Source of the DNA: Veillonella agrestimuris
GTDB taxonomy: Bacteria > Bacillota > Negativicutes > Veillonellales > Veillonellaceae
Direction: 5' to 3'
Length of the DNA stretch: 64,000 bases
Assembly: GCF_943193065.1 (NCBI RefSeq)
Contig: NZ_CALPCS010000008.1
Location: forward strand, 36,757-100,756
Shown here piece by piece: positions 8,696 through 18,543 of this stretch. Under the pieces are notes generated by a model that was not told the origin of the DNA, ran no database searches, and saw only the letters and a list, made by a program, of their open reading frames with translations. Position 1 is the first letter of the stretch. The number at the start of each line of letters is the position of its first letter. The translations under genes and the position numbers were made by a program.

Positions 8696-8835
8696 CTTAT
8701 ATTCTTTCATATAATACTATATTTTGTAGTACCTGCCTATACCATACAGGGTACCCCTATATTGCTATACTTAGATAGTACCTAGCGAATCGTCCTTGTA
8801 TATGTTACAATAATACGTCTAATTAGGAGGTTCCT

Positions 8836-10188
8836 ATGTATCAAACGTATTCTATATTGCAAAAACTATGGCTTTTCACCAAGCTATTTACGCCTATGTG
8901 CATTACACAATTTTCCCTCATTGGAGGAACTTTTATAGCCATATTTCTAACGGGCCAATACAGTACTATCGATTTAGCCGGCGTTGCAACAGGTTATAAT
9001 TTATGGATGTTATTCTTTATTTTTGCTCAAGGCACATTGCTCGGAATTACACCAATTATTTCTCAGCTCTTAGGAGCTAAGCGACCAGACCATATTCCTG
9101 AAATTATTTACCAAGGATTATATATTGGTACCGGTCTCGCAGCAACTATGCTAATCATTGGCATCTTAGGAGTAAGGCCCCTCTTAATCACCCTGGAATT
9201 AGATCCTGCCGCTATAGAGATATGTATTAATTATTTGAAAGCCTTCGCCCTCGGTTTATTCCCTCTCTTATGGGTGAATACACTAAGAAATACAGTGGAT
9301 TCTCACGGATTGACTCATTATTCTATGGCCATTGTAGGGACTAGCTTTTCCATTAATGTTTTGCTAAATTACGTATTAATTTTCGGCCGCTGGGGCTTCC
9401 CTGAATTAGGCGGTGTAGGTGCCGGGTTTGGTATTGCTACAGCCTCTTGGGTAAATTGCATCTTATTTAGTACAGTCATTCTATTACACCCTAAATTGAA
9501 AGGGTATCGTATATTTAGGAAATGGTTCTCTCCTAGCTGGCATTACATTCGTGAACAATTACAAGTAGGTATTCCTATTGGCTTCTCCATATTCTTTGAA
9601 GCCAGCATTTTCAGTATTGCCGGTTTATTAATGGTTCACTTCGGCTCTGCTGTCGTAGCAGCCCACCAATCGGTCATTTCCTTTACCAATGTCTTCTATT
9701 GCTTGCCACTTAGCATTTCCATGGCTACCACAATTGCGGTAGGCTATGAATTAGGGGCTAAGCGATTTAACGAAGCCATTCACTACTCTTATATTTCTCG
9801 CATCCTAGCCATTGTTATTTCCATTGTAATCTGTAGTTTTACGTTTACTCATATGGAAAGCATTTCTGCCCTCTTTACCAACGACATAGAGGTGTATCAT
9901 TTGATTTATAGCTTCCTTGGATATGGTGTATTCTTCGCTGCTATCGATGCCATAGGCACTCCATTACAAGGCATGCTAAGGGGCTACAAAGATGTAAGAG
10001 CTATCTTCTATATTTCATTGATTTCTTACTGGGGAGTCTGCTTTCCAACAGCCTATATTTTAGCTAAACATTCCGATTATGGTCCATTCGGTGTTTGGAT
10101 TGGACTTCTTGCTAGCGTTACCGTAGCAGGTATATTATTTACAGCCCGAGCTTGGTATATCCAACACTACAGACCGAAATATAGATAA
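8836..10188 (+). CDS. MATE-family multidrug/sodium antiporter
   Basis: A 450-residue membrane protein with the twelve-helix, two-half pattern of MATE exporters (DinF/NorM-like). Typical segments are QGTLLGITPIISQLLGAKR in the first half and STTIAVGYELGAKRF-like sequence (MATTIAVGYELGAKRF) in the second. AGGAGG lies seven bases before the ATG. It probably expels cationic or toxic organic compounds in exchange for H+ or Na+. It is one of few plus-strand genes, is divergent from the metal importer, and ends at a bidirectional terminator shared with uvrC. Confidence 0.9.
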   Translation: MYQTYSILQKLWLFTKLFTPMCITQFSLIGGTFIAIFLTGQYSTIDLAGVATGYNLWMLFFIFAQGTLLGITPIISQLLGAKRPDHIPEIIYQGLYIGTGLAATMLIIGILGVRPLLITLELDPAAIEICINYLKAFALGLFPLLWVNTLRNTVDSHGLTHYSMAIVGTSFSINVLLNYVLIFGRWGFPELGGVGAGFGIATASWVNCILFSTVILLHPKLKGYRIFRKWFSPSWHYIREQLQVGIPIGFSIFFEASIFSIAGLLMVHFGSAVVAAHQSVISFTNVFYCLPLSISMATTIAVGYELGAKRFNEAIHYSYISRILAIVISIVICSFTFTHMESISALFTNDIEVYHLIYSFLGYGVFFAAIDAIGTPLQGMLRGYKDVRAIFYISLISYWGVCFPTAYILAKHSDYGPFGVWIGLLASVTVAGILFTARAWYIQHYRPKYR

Positions 10189-10221
10189 AAAAACTCCGCA
10201 TCATGGATGCGGAGTTTTTTG
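10188..10221. terminator. Bidirectional terminator between the MATE gene and uvrC
   Basis: The stem ACTCCGCAT/ATGCGGAGT is flanked by seven As and six Ts, so it can stop transcription from both sides. It starts at the MATE stop codon and lies 67 bp after the end of uvrC on the other strand. Confidence 0.9.
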
Positions 10222-10287
10222 TTTCTATCCTATAGATGGCAATCAAACCTGCCAATTCATCGAATCAGTTAACTAAATAGTCTTATG

Positions 10288-12117
10288 TTAGGAATTAATT
10301 AGGTCTTGTTTTTCCACCTTTGACATGCGGAAGAAATTATACAGCGTTTCTGCTGTTTTGTAATTCATGGAATCCACTTCTGCCAATTCTTCAATAGAGG
10401 CTTTTTTCATGGCTTCTAAACTATTGAAATGATTCCATAAAGCTTTTCGTCGTTTAGGTCCAATGCCTTCAATATGATCCAAAATAGATTCTAAATTTCG
10501 TTTTCCTCTCAATTTACGATGATATGTGATAGCAAAACGATGAGCTTCGTCACGAATTTGTTGCAATAGTTGTAATTCTGGTGAATGATGAGACAAAATA
10601 ATACTTTCCGATTGACCTTCTACGAATACTTCTTCAATACGCTTGGCTAAAGAAATAACAGGTACATCTGTAACACCTACACTTCGTATCAATGGCAATG
10701 CTGCATTGAGCTGTCCTTTACCTCCATCGATGATAATAAGATCTGGCATAGGCCATTCTGTTTCTTTCCCATAACGACGTTCCATAATTTCTGCCATAGA
10801 TTTAAAATCATCAGGCTTTCCTTGCGTCGTTTTAAGTTTAAAGCGACGATATTCCTTCTTCGCTGGCTTACCACCTTCAAAGACAACCATAGACGCCACC
10901 GTTTCAGAACCTTGCGTATGAGAAATATCGAAACATTCCATGCGCTCTGGCAGTCTTGGTAAATCCAAAACTTCTGCTAATTTCTTAACAGCTCCACCAG
11001 TTTTATCTAATTGATGTTGCCATTGACGTCGCCGTTCTTCTAAGAAGGCCGCTGCATTTTCGTGAGCCATCTTAATCATATCTTTCTTATAGCCTCGTTG
11101 TGGCACTACAATATCGACTTGCTGACCTTTCAAAGTAGATAGCCATTCTCCGAAGAGTACTTGCTCATCACTTTCCAACGGTAAGAGTAGTTCTTTAGGA
11201 ATAAAACTAGTGCCGCAATAATACTGTTTAATAAATTCAGTCATAATCACTTCTTCCGTATCGCCTTCATTTTGGACAAAATAGTTTTCTCTCCCTAACA
11301 ATCGGCCATTGCGGATAAAGAGAAGTTGGACACAGGCTAGTTGACCGTCTACGGCAATACCTAATACATCGAGGTCCCCTCGTTGCGTTACCATCCGTTG
11401 TTTTTCTTGTAACTTCTCAATATGTTTTAATTGATCCCGGTATCGAACAGCATCTTCAAACCGCAATTCTTCGGAAGCCAATTCCATTTTCTCTTTTAGT
11501 TCTTTTAACAATGGAATAGGCTTTCCTTCAAAAAGCTGTATAATATCATCTACATATTTACCATATGCTTCTTTTGAAACTTTGTTAAAGCACGGCGCTT
11601 CACAATAATGCATATGGTATTGCAAACAAGGTCGTTCTACTTTCATCGATTTACAAGTGCGAAGCGGATAGTATTGACGCAACAATTTCAACACTACATG
11701 AACTGCTGTTACATCTGTAAAAGGACCAAAATATTTCGCCCCATCCCGCTCTAGTCGACGCGTCATATATACCCTTGGATACTCTTCTTGAACAGATACT
11801 TTTACATAAGGATATGTTTTATCATCGCGAAGACGAATATTATATTTCGGATGATGTTCTTTAATCAATGTATTTTCTAAGATGAGCGCTTCCATTTCTG
11901 TTTTTGTTTGGATTGTCTCTACATCGACGGCACGTTTCATCATAGCTGCTACTTTAGGTGCTCGATTGGCATCTTGCCGCACATAGGAGCGAACGCGATT
12001 ACGCAAGTTCACTGCTTTGCCTACATAAATGATACGATTATATTGATCTCGCCATAAATATACACCTGGTGTAGTAGGCAAATGACTTACTTTTTCTAAT
12101 AATTCTTCACTAGCCAT
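10288..12117 (-). CDS. uvrC: UvrABC excinuclease subunit C
   Basis: A 609-residue nucleotide-excision-repair nuclease making both incisions around a lesion. The N-terminal GIY-YIG domain is seen at residues 14-90 (TPGVYLWRD, IYVGKAVNLRNRVRSY), then the UVR motif (about 205-240), the RNase-H-like C nuclease domain (ECFDISHTQGSETVAS and IIIDGGKGQLNAA) and two helix-hairpin-helix motifs near the end (LDHIEGIGPKRRKALW). Full length for the family. It is the last gene of a uvrB-uvrA-uvrC run on one strand. Confidence 0.97.
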   Translation of the reverse strand: MASEELLEKVSHLPTTPGVYLWRDQYNRIIYVGKAVNLRNRVRSYVRQDANRAPKVAAMMKRAVDVETIQTKTEMEALILENTLIKEHHPKYNIRLRDDKTYPYVKVSVQEEYPRVYMTRRLERDGAKYFGPFTDVTAVHVVLKLLRQYYPLRTCKSMKVERPCLQYHMHYCEAPCFNKVSKEAYGKYVDDIIQLFEGKPIPLLKELKEKMELASEELRFEDAVRYRDQLKHIEKLQEKQRMVTQRGDLDVLGIAVDGQLACVQLLFIRNGRLLGRENYFVQNEGDTEEVIMTEFIKQYYCGTSFIPKELLLPLESDEQVLFGEWLSTLKGQQVDIVVPQRGYKKDMIKMAHENAAAFLEERRRQWQHQLDKTGGAVKKLAEVLDLPRLPERMECFDISHTQGSETVASMVVFEGGKPAKKEYRRFKLKTTQGKPDDFKSMAEIMERRYGKETEWPMPDLIIIDGGKGQLNAALPLIRSVGVTDVPVISLAKRIEEVFVEGQSESIILSHHSPELQLLQQIRDEAHRFAITYHRKLRGKRNLESILDHIEGIGPKRRKALWNHFNSLEAMKKASIEELAEVDSMNYKTAETLYNFFRMSKVEKQDLINS

Positions 12118-12223
12118 AGATCCTCCTTTCTCTTATTTTTATATCGACTCTAACTATAAGTCTTTTTGCAATGTCCCATTACGTTCTTTGCAGCTACTCT
12201 TGACTCTACCTATGGTGTAAGCC

Positions 12224-15079
12224 TTATTTCTTAACCTTTTGACTCTTTTTCATAAACGTACGCGTTTGTTCTAATACAGGGCCAAGGAATTTACCAGTAT
12301 AACTGTCACTAACCGTAGCAATATGTTCTGGAGTCCCTGTAGCTACGATAGTGCCACCACGGCTCCCCCCTTCAGGACCAAGATCGATTACATGGTCTGC
12401 GGTCTTAATCACATCTAAGTTATGTTCAATAACGACAACTGTATCGCCACCTTCAACGAGTTGTTGCAATACATTAAGAAGTTTTCGAATGTCCTCAGCA
12501 TGAAGGCCTGTCGTCGGTTCGTCTAGAATGTATAATGTTTTCCCTGTACTACGACGAGCCAACTCTGTAGCTAATTTTACACGTTGTGCTTCACCACCAG
12601 ACAATGTAGTAGCTGCTTGTCCAAGACGAATATAACCGAGTCCGACTTCTTGTAAGGTTACCATTTTTTTATGAATCTTTGGAATGGCACTAAAGAATTC
12701 TACTGCATCGTCTACCGTCATATCTAATACATCGGCAATGGATTTGCCTTTATATTTAACTTCCAAGGTTTCTCGATTATATCTCGCCCCTTTACATACT
12801 TCACACGGCACATATACATCTGGTAAGAAATGCATTTCAATTTTAATAATACCATCGCCGCGACACGCTTCACAACGACCGCCTTTTACGTTGAAACTAA
12901 AGCGACCTTGTTTATAGCCTCTCATTTTCGCTTCCGGTGTTTGACTATATAATTCCCGAATGCCATCAAATACGCCCGTATACGTAGCGGGATTAGAACG
13001 CGGCGTGCGGCCAATGGGACTTTGATCGATATTGATAATTTTATCTACATATTCAATACCTTTAATGTCTTTGTGGGCCCCTACTTTATGATAAGAACGA
13101 TATAACTGATTCGCCAATCCTTTATAGAGGATTTCATTAATCAAAGTAGATTTGCCAGACCCACTCACACCGGTTACCACAGTAAATAAGCCAATTGGGA
13201 ATTTAACATTCACGTTTTGCAAGTTATTTTCCTTCGCACCACGCACTTCGATATACGCTTTACCTGGCTTACGTCGTTCTTCTGGAAGAGTGATAAATTT
13301 CGCACCACTTAAATATTGACCTGTAATAGACTCTTTTACTTTCATTACCTCTTCTACTGGGCCAGCAGCGATAATTTGTCCCCCATGCTCACCGGCGCCA
13401 GGACCGATATCTACTAAGTAATCGGAAGCGCGCATCGTATCTTCATCATGTTCTACGACGAGCAATGTATTACCTAAATCACGAAGGCCTTTCAAAGTCT
13501 CAATAAGGCGATCATTATCTCGTTGGTGTAGACCGATGGACGGTTCATCGAGAATATATAGTACGCCTACCAAACCAGAACCGATTTGTGTAGCCAAGCG
13601 AATACGCTGTGCTTCACCACCTGACAATGTACCGGCACTGCGACTCATAGTAAGGTAATCGAGGCCTACGTTATTAAGGAAACCTAAACGAGCATTGATT
13701 TCCTTCAAAATTTCCGCCCCAATCACTTGTTCTCGGTCTGTAAGAGGTAATGTATCAAAAAATTCAAAAGCATCTTTAATATTGAGCTCTGTGACTTCAT
13801 GAATATTTTTGTCCCCCACCGTAATGGCTAACACTTCTGGTTTTAAGCGAGCCCCTTTACAGGTCGTACATGGCTTGATGGACATAAATTTTTCAAATTC
13901 TTCGCGCATCGAATCTGTAGTGGCTTCACTGTGACGACGTCTCACCATAGGCAAAATACCTTCGTATTCAGTAAAAAATTCTTTCACTTCACCTCGCATA
14001 TTTTCATAGGTGAAAGCCACTTTATCAGTGGTACCATACATGACTTTTTTCTGCAATGCTTTTGGCAAGTCATTATAGGAATTCTCCAAAGAATATCCAT
14101 TAGCCACCAATAACCCTTCTAGTTGACGCATAAACCATGCATTAGGATTAGAGCTCAACGCTTGTACTCCACCGTCAGCAAAAGAAATACTTCCATCTGG
14201 TATCACTCGCTCTTCATCTACTTCCATAGTAGAGCCAATGCCTAAACAAGATGGGCAGGCACCGTAAGGACTGTTGAAAGAAAACATACGTGGCTCGATT
14301 TTAGGCAGTGAAATATGACAATCAGGGCAAGCAAAATGTTGACTATACATATGCTCGGGACCATCTACTTCTTGAACCATAACAATACCTTCGCCCCATT
14401 TACCAGCCGTTTCCATAGAGTCTGCTAAACGAGACTCTATACCTTCTTTTACTATTAAACGGTCTACAACGATATCAATGGAATGCTTTTTATTTTTTTC
14501 TAAATTAATATCTTCATCTAACGTACGCACCATTCCATCAACTCGAACGCGAACGAAGCCTTCTTTGCGAAGTTGTTCAAATACGGATTTATGCTCTCCT
14601 TTTTTTCCTTGCACCATAGGAGCTAATATTAAAATGCGAGTCCCTTCTTTAAAGTTCAGCACATCATCAGTCATTTGCTGAATCGTTTGTTGTGTTATCG
14701 GTTTGCCACATTCTGGACAATGGGCATGACCTACGCGGGCAAATAAAAGCCGTAAGTAATCATAAATTTCTGTTACAGTTCCCACTGTAGAACGAGGATT
14801 TTTACTTGTCGTCTTTTGGTCAATAGAAATAGCTGGTGACAAACCTTCAATATAATCTACATCAGGTTTATCCATCTGCCCTAAAAATTGTCTTGCATAA
14901 GCCGACAACGATTCTACATAACGACGTTGACCTTCTGCATAAATCGTATCAAATGCTAATGATGATTTACCAGATCCACTTAAGCCTGTTAAGACAATAA
15001 ATTTATCGCGTGGCAAGGCAATATCAATATTTTTAAGATTATGTTGTCGAGCCCCTTTTACGATAAGTTGATCTTTCAT
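12224..15079 (-). CDS. uvrA: UvrABC excinuclease subunit A
   Basis: A 951-residue damage-recognition ATPase, full length. It has two ABC modules (Walker [13 protein letters not shown] near 33 and [13 protein letters not shown] near 640), two ABC signatures ([24 protein letters not shown]), and zinc-binding cysteine pairs ([12 protein letters not shown]...[12 protein letters not shown]...CEVCKG). The start has no competing upstream Met. It follows uvrB by 38 bp and is probably co-transcribed with it. Confidence 0.97.
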   Translation of the reverse strand: MKDQLIVKGARQHNLKNIDIALPRDKFIVLTGLSGSGKSSLAFDTIYAEGQRRYVESLSAYARQFLGQMDKPDVDYIEGLSPAISIDQKTTSKNPRSTVGTVTEIYDYLRLLFARVGHAHCPECGKPITQQTIQQMTDDVLNFKEGTRILILAPMVQGKKGEHKSVFEQLRKEGFVRVRVDGMVRTLDEDINLEKNKKHSIDIVVDRLIVKEGIESRLADSMETAGKWGEGIVMVQEVDGPEHMYSQHFACPDCHISLPKIEPRMFSFNSPYGACPSCLGIGSTMEVDEERVIPDGSISFADGGVQALSSNPNAWFMRQLEGLLVANGYSLENSYNDLPKALQKKVMYGTTDKVAFTYENMRGEVKEFFTEYEGILPMVRRRHSEATTDSMREEFEKFMSIKPCTTCKGARLKPEVLAITVGDKNIHEVTELNIKDAFEFFDTLPLTDREQVIGAEILKEINARLGFLNNVGLDYLTMSRSAGTLSGGEAQRIRLATQIGSGLVGVLYILDEPSIGLHQRDNDRLIETLKGLRDLGNTLLVVEHDEDTMRASDYLVDIGPGAGEHGGQIIAAGPVEEVMKVKESITGQYLSGAKFITLPEERRKPGKAYIEVRGAKENNLQNVNVKFPIGLFTVVTGVSGSGKSTLINEILYKGLANQLYRSYHKVGAHKDIKGIEYVDKIINIDQSPIGRTPRSNPATYTGVFDGIRELYSQTPEAKMRGYKQGRFSFNVKGGRCEACRGDGIIKIEMHFLPDVYVPCEVCKGARYNRETLEVKYKGKSIADVLDMTVDDAVEFFSAIPKIHKKMVTLQEVGLGYIRLGQAATTLSGGEAQRVKLATELARRSTGKTLYILDEPTTGLHAEDIRKLLNVLQQLVEGGDTVVVIEHNLDVIKTADHVIDLGPEGGSRGGTIVATGTPEHIATVSDSYTGKFLGPVLEQTRTFMKKSQKVKK

Positions 15080-15117
15080 ACTATCCTTTCTATATAAAAC
15101 GATGACACCCTAAGGCA

Positions 15118-17235
15118 TCATCGCTTCTTTAATTTACTATCTTTCGCAGCATGCATATCGGACCATTGTTGACGTAGTTGTCCCAATTGATCTCTCAAAG
15201 ATGCAGCTTTTTCAAATTCTAATTGCTTTGCAGCCATTTTCATTTGGCGATTAAGTTCTTCAATTTGATTATATAATTCTTCTGGCGTCAGCTCTGCTAC
15301 TTTTGATGTAACGGTTTCAGCTAACTCATATGGCTCATGGCCATGATCCATCGTATCAGCCTTCGTCCGTTTCGATTTCCGTGTTGCTACTTCTAATTCA
15401 TCATCAAATTTAGTTAATTCAATGAGCTCTTTCACCTCTTTAGATACGGATTGCGGCGTAATATTATGTTCTCTATTATACGCTTCTTGTACAGCTCGAC
15501 GGCGATCTGTTTCATCAATAGCTCGTTGCATAGAACCAGTAACTCGGTCCGCATACATAATAACGTGACCATTTACATTACGAGCAGCACGACCAATGGT
15601 TTGAATCATAGCCGTATCGGAGCGCAAGAAACCTTCCTTATCGGCATCTAAAATGGCCACTAAGGAAACTTCTGGCATATCTAAGCCTTCTCGCAATAAG
15701 TTAATCCCTACAAGAACATCAAAGACGCCAGCCCGTAAGTCCCGTATAATCTCAGCCCGCTCAATAGTCACAATATCAGAATGTAAATAGCGCACACGTA
15801 CCCCCATTTCTTTGAGGAATTCCGTCAAATCTTCTGCCATTTTCTTCGTCAATGTCGTCACTAGAACCCGTTCATTTTGGGCAGCTCTCTTATTAATCTC
15901 TCCTAAAAGATCATCCATTTGTCCCTTAATAGGACGGATTTCGATAGTTGGATCTAACAGACCAGTAGGGCGAATAATTTGTTCTGCAATATTCGTTTCT
16001 ACTTCCATTTCATATGGTCCCGGCGTAGCCGATACATAGACAATTTGATTAATTCGCTCTACAAATTCATCAAACTGTAGTGGTCTATTATCTAATGCAG
16101 ATGGCAAACGAAACCCATATTCAATGAGAGACTCTTTGCGAGCTCTATCACCATTATACATAGCTCGAATCTGCGGTATCGTCACATGAGACTCATCGAT
16201 CATAATGAGGAAATCATCGGGGAAGTAGTCAATCAATGTAAACGGTGCTTCTCCAGCTTTTCGTTCCGACATATGGCGCGAGTAATTCTCGATGCCCGAA
16301 CAATAGCCCATTTCTTGCATCATTTCAATATCGTATCGAGTCCGTTGTTCTAAACGTTGCGCTTCTAATAAACGGTCTTTACTTTTCAGCAAAGCTAGTT
16401 GCTCTTCTAATTCCGCTTCGATTCGTTCCACCGCAACTTGCATTTTCTCTTTTGTCGTTACATAGTGAGATGCAGGGTATACGGCCACGTGTTTCCGTTC
16501 TGCAATAACTTCGCCTGTGAGAGAATCTACTTCCACTAGTCGATCGATTTCATCACCAAAGAGCTCGACCCGAACGACTCTTTCACTATACGCAGCAGGA
16601 AAAATCTCTATCGTATCCCCTTGTACGCGGAACGTACCACGGGTGAAATTCATATCGTTTCGAGTATATTGAATATCTACTAGTTTAGATAAAATCTCAT
16701 CTCTCGATTTCGTTTGACCTAAACGGAGTGACAATACTAAGTCAGAATAATCTTCTGGGTCACCTAAGCCGTAAATACAACTGACAGAGGCAACGATGAT
16801 TACATCACGACGTTCGAAGAGACTCATAGTCGCACTATGGCGAAGTTTATCGATTTCATCATTAATTGACGCATCTTTTTCTATATACGTATCGCTAGAG
16901 GCAATATAGGCTTCTGGCTGATAATAATCGTAATAAGAAACGAAATATTCTACTGCATTATTAGGGAAGAAACTTTTAAACTCGCTAGCCAACTGAGCCG
17001 CTAAGGTTTTATTATGGGCAATGACCAGCGTCGGTTTCTGTACTGCTTCGATCACTTTAGCCATAGTAAAGGTTTTCCCTGTGCCGGTAGCACCTAATAA
17101 TACTTGCGCCCATTCACCATCTTCAATCCCCTTTACAAGGGAATCAATAGCCTTTGGTTGATCCCCAGTAGGCCCAAAAGGAGCCTCTACTTTGAAAGGC
17201 GTTCCTTCTTCTGGATTATAATGTATGTGTTTCAT
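15118..17235 (-). CDS. uvrB: UvrABC excinuclease subunit B
   Basis: A 705-residue helicase-like protein that verifies damage and recruits UvrC. Walker [11 protein letters not shown] (about 50), the beta-hairpin region [11 protein letters not shown] (about 100), DEAD-like IDESHVT (about 345), helicase motif [11 protein letters not shown] (about 550) and the C-terminal UVR motif ([16 protein letters not shown], about 675) are all present. It starts two bases after the stop of the unknown gene upstream, which suggests translational coupling. Confidence 0.97.
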   Translation of the reverse strand: MKHIHYNPEEGTPFKVEAPFGPTGDQPKAIDSLVKGIEDGEWAQVLLGATGTGKTFTMAKVIEAVQKPTLVIAHNKTLAAQLASEFKSFFPNNAVEYFVSYYDYYQPEAYIASSDTYIEKDASINDEIDKLRHSATMSLFERRDVIIVASVSCIYGLGDPEDYSDLVLSLRLGQTKSRDEILSKLVDIQYTRNDMNFTRGTFRVQGDTIEIFPAAYSERVVRVELFGDEIDRLVEVDSLTGEVIAERKHVAVYPASHYVTTKEKMQVAVERIEAELEEQLALLKSKDRLLEAQRLEQRTRYDIEMMQEMGYCSGIENYSRHMSERKAGEAPFTLIDYFPDDFLIMIDESHVTIPQIRAMYNGDRARKESLIEYGFRLPSALDNRPLQFDEFVERINQIVYVSATPGPYEMEVETNIAEQIIRPTGLLDPTIEIRPIKGQMDDLLGEINKRAAQNERVLVTTLTKKMAEDLTEFLKEMGVRVRYLHSDIVTIERAEIIRDLRAGVFDVLVGINLLREGLDMPEVSLVAILDADKEGFLRSDTAMIQTIGRAARNVNGHVIMYADRVTGSMQRAIDETDRRRAVQEAYNREHNITPQSVSKEVKELIELTKFDDELEVATRKSKRTKADTMDHGHEPYELAETVTSKVAELTPEELYNQIEELNRQMKMAAKQLEFEKAASLRDQLGQLRQQWSDMHAAKDSKLKKR

Positions 17236-17237
17236 AA

Positions 17238-17618
17238 TTAATCATCCTGCTCTTTACGTATGGAGCGCAATTCTTCTTCACTCAAGCGACGTCCTACATT
17301 TTCACCTTGATTAAAAGTATCTTCCCCTTCCAACACTTCGATTAACATCGCTATAGAAAAGCGATCTAAAGTAGGTGTCGTTTTTTGAATTTCATCGGCC
17401 ACAGACCATTCAGCTTCTGTATAACCATTTATACGCGCTGAAATTTCTTCCCAGTTAGACAACAATAAGCGAGTAATAGGACGATATAATTCAATACCAA
17501 AGTATTCAATCAAATCTACTACTTTGTTCATATTCTCCAAACTAACATGATATTCATTTACTTTATTTTCTGATTCTACATATTGAAGTAAGAATTCACG
17601 GTTGTATTTATTGCTCAC
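17238..17618 (-). CDS. Uncharacterised 126-residue protein between ftsY and uvrB
   Basis: I do not recognise this family. The protein is 126 residues, acidic, soluble, mostly helical, with no signal peptide, membrane segment or cysteine cluster. Its start overlaps the end of ftsY by 11 bp and its stop lies 2 bp before uvrB, so it is almost certainly translated as part of the operon. Codon use looks like that of its neighbours. Candidate roles (regulator or adaptor in repair or secretion) are not supported by any motif. Confidence 0.8.
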   Translation of the reverse strand: MSNKYNREFLLQYVESENKVNEYHVSLENMNKVVDLIEYFGIELYRPITRLLLSNWEEISARINGYTEAEWSVADEIQKTTPTLDRFSIAMLIEVLEGEDTFNQGENVGRRLSEEELRSIRKEQDD

Positions 17619-18543
17619 CTTGAATCAATCCTTTATCAAATAATGCATTGGCAAAATCTTTTGCATTAAATGGGCGTAAGTCATCCATGCCTTCACCAAC
17701 GCCAATCCAACGAACAGGTACACCTAGTTCTTCTTTAATAGAAATAACGACGCCACCTTTAGCAGTGCCATCTAATTTTGTCACTACAATTCCATTTACA
17801 GGAACGGCTTGACCAAATAATTTAGCTTGGCTCACTGCATTTTGACCTGTAGTGCCATCGAGAACAAGCAACGTTTGATGCGGCGCTCCTTCTACGTGAT
17901 TATTGGCTACACGGCCCATTTTTTTAAGCTCTTCCATAAGGTTGACTTTTGTATGCAAACGACCTGCCGTATCTACAATGACAATGTCTGCATTGCGAGC
18001 TTTCGCCGCTTCCATAGCATCATATACGACAGCTGCTGGGTCGGCACCTTCTTGGTGTTTTACAATCGGTACACCTACCCGTTCTGCCCAAATCGTCAAT
18101 TGATCGGCAGCAGCAGCACGGAACGTATCACCAGCAGCAATAATTACTTTTTTACCTTCTTTTGTATAGTAGTTAGCTAATTTGGCGATAGTCGTCGTTT
18201 TACCAACCCCATTAACACCTACTACGAGAACCACTTCTGGGTGATGCAATGTAAGTTCTTCTTCTTGGTCTTCTAAAATTTCAGTAATACGAGACTCCAT
18301 AAAAGGCATAACATCTCCAGTATTGTTGATAATGCCTTCCGTAACGCCACGACGAATTTCTTTCATCAAATATTCCGTCGTTTTAGGTCCCAAATCACTC
18401 GTCAACATGACTGCTTCCAAATCATCTAAAAATTCATCGTCAATTTCAGCATAACCAATAACGATGTGTTCAATATTTTTTACAAAAGACTTTCTCGTTT
18501 TTTCTAAACCATCTTTTATTCTATCAAAGAATCCAAAAGCCAT
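17608..18543 (-). CDS. ftsY: Signal recognition particle receptor FtsY
   Basis: A 311-residue SRP GTPase that docks ribosome-SRP complexes at the inner membrane. It has the NG core only: a short N domain (1-95), then G1 GVNGVGKTTTIAKLA (about 110), G3 DTAGRLHTK, G4 TKLDGTAKGG and a final GVGEGMDDLRPF. The long acidic A domain of enterobacterial FtsY is absent, as in many Firmicutes. It follows smc directly (one-base overlap), a common order in Firmicutes. Confidence 0.96.
   Translation of the reverse strand: MAFGFFDRIKDGLEKTRKSFVKNIEHIVIGYAEIDDEFLDDLEAVMLTSDLGPKTTEYLMKEIRRGVTEGIINNTGDVMPFMESRITEILEDQEEELTLHHPEVVLVVGVNGVGKTTTIAKLANYYTKEGKKVIIAAGDTFRAAAADQLTIWAERVGVPIVKHQEGADPAAVVYDAMEAAKARNADIVIVDTAGRLHTKVNLMEELKKMGRVANNHVEGAPHQTLLVLDGTTGQNAVSQAKLFGQAVPVNGIVVTKLDGTAKGGVVISIKEELGVPVRWIGVGEGMDDLRPFNAKDFANALFDKGLIQGEQ

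Noticed and set aside
8628..8835. A cobalamin riboswitch for the importer.
   Set aside because: No B12-box-like sequence was seen and the gap is short for one plus a second promoter.
15080..15117. A terminator between uvrB and uvrA.
   Set aside because: Only a six-pair stem (CGATGA/TCATCG) with a wide loop and no T run; read-through is expected.
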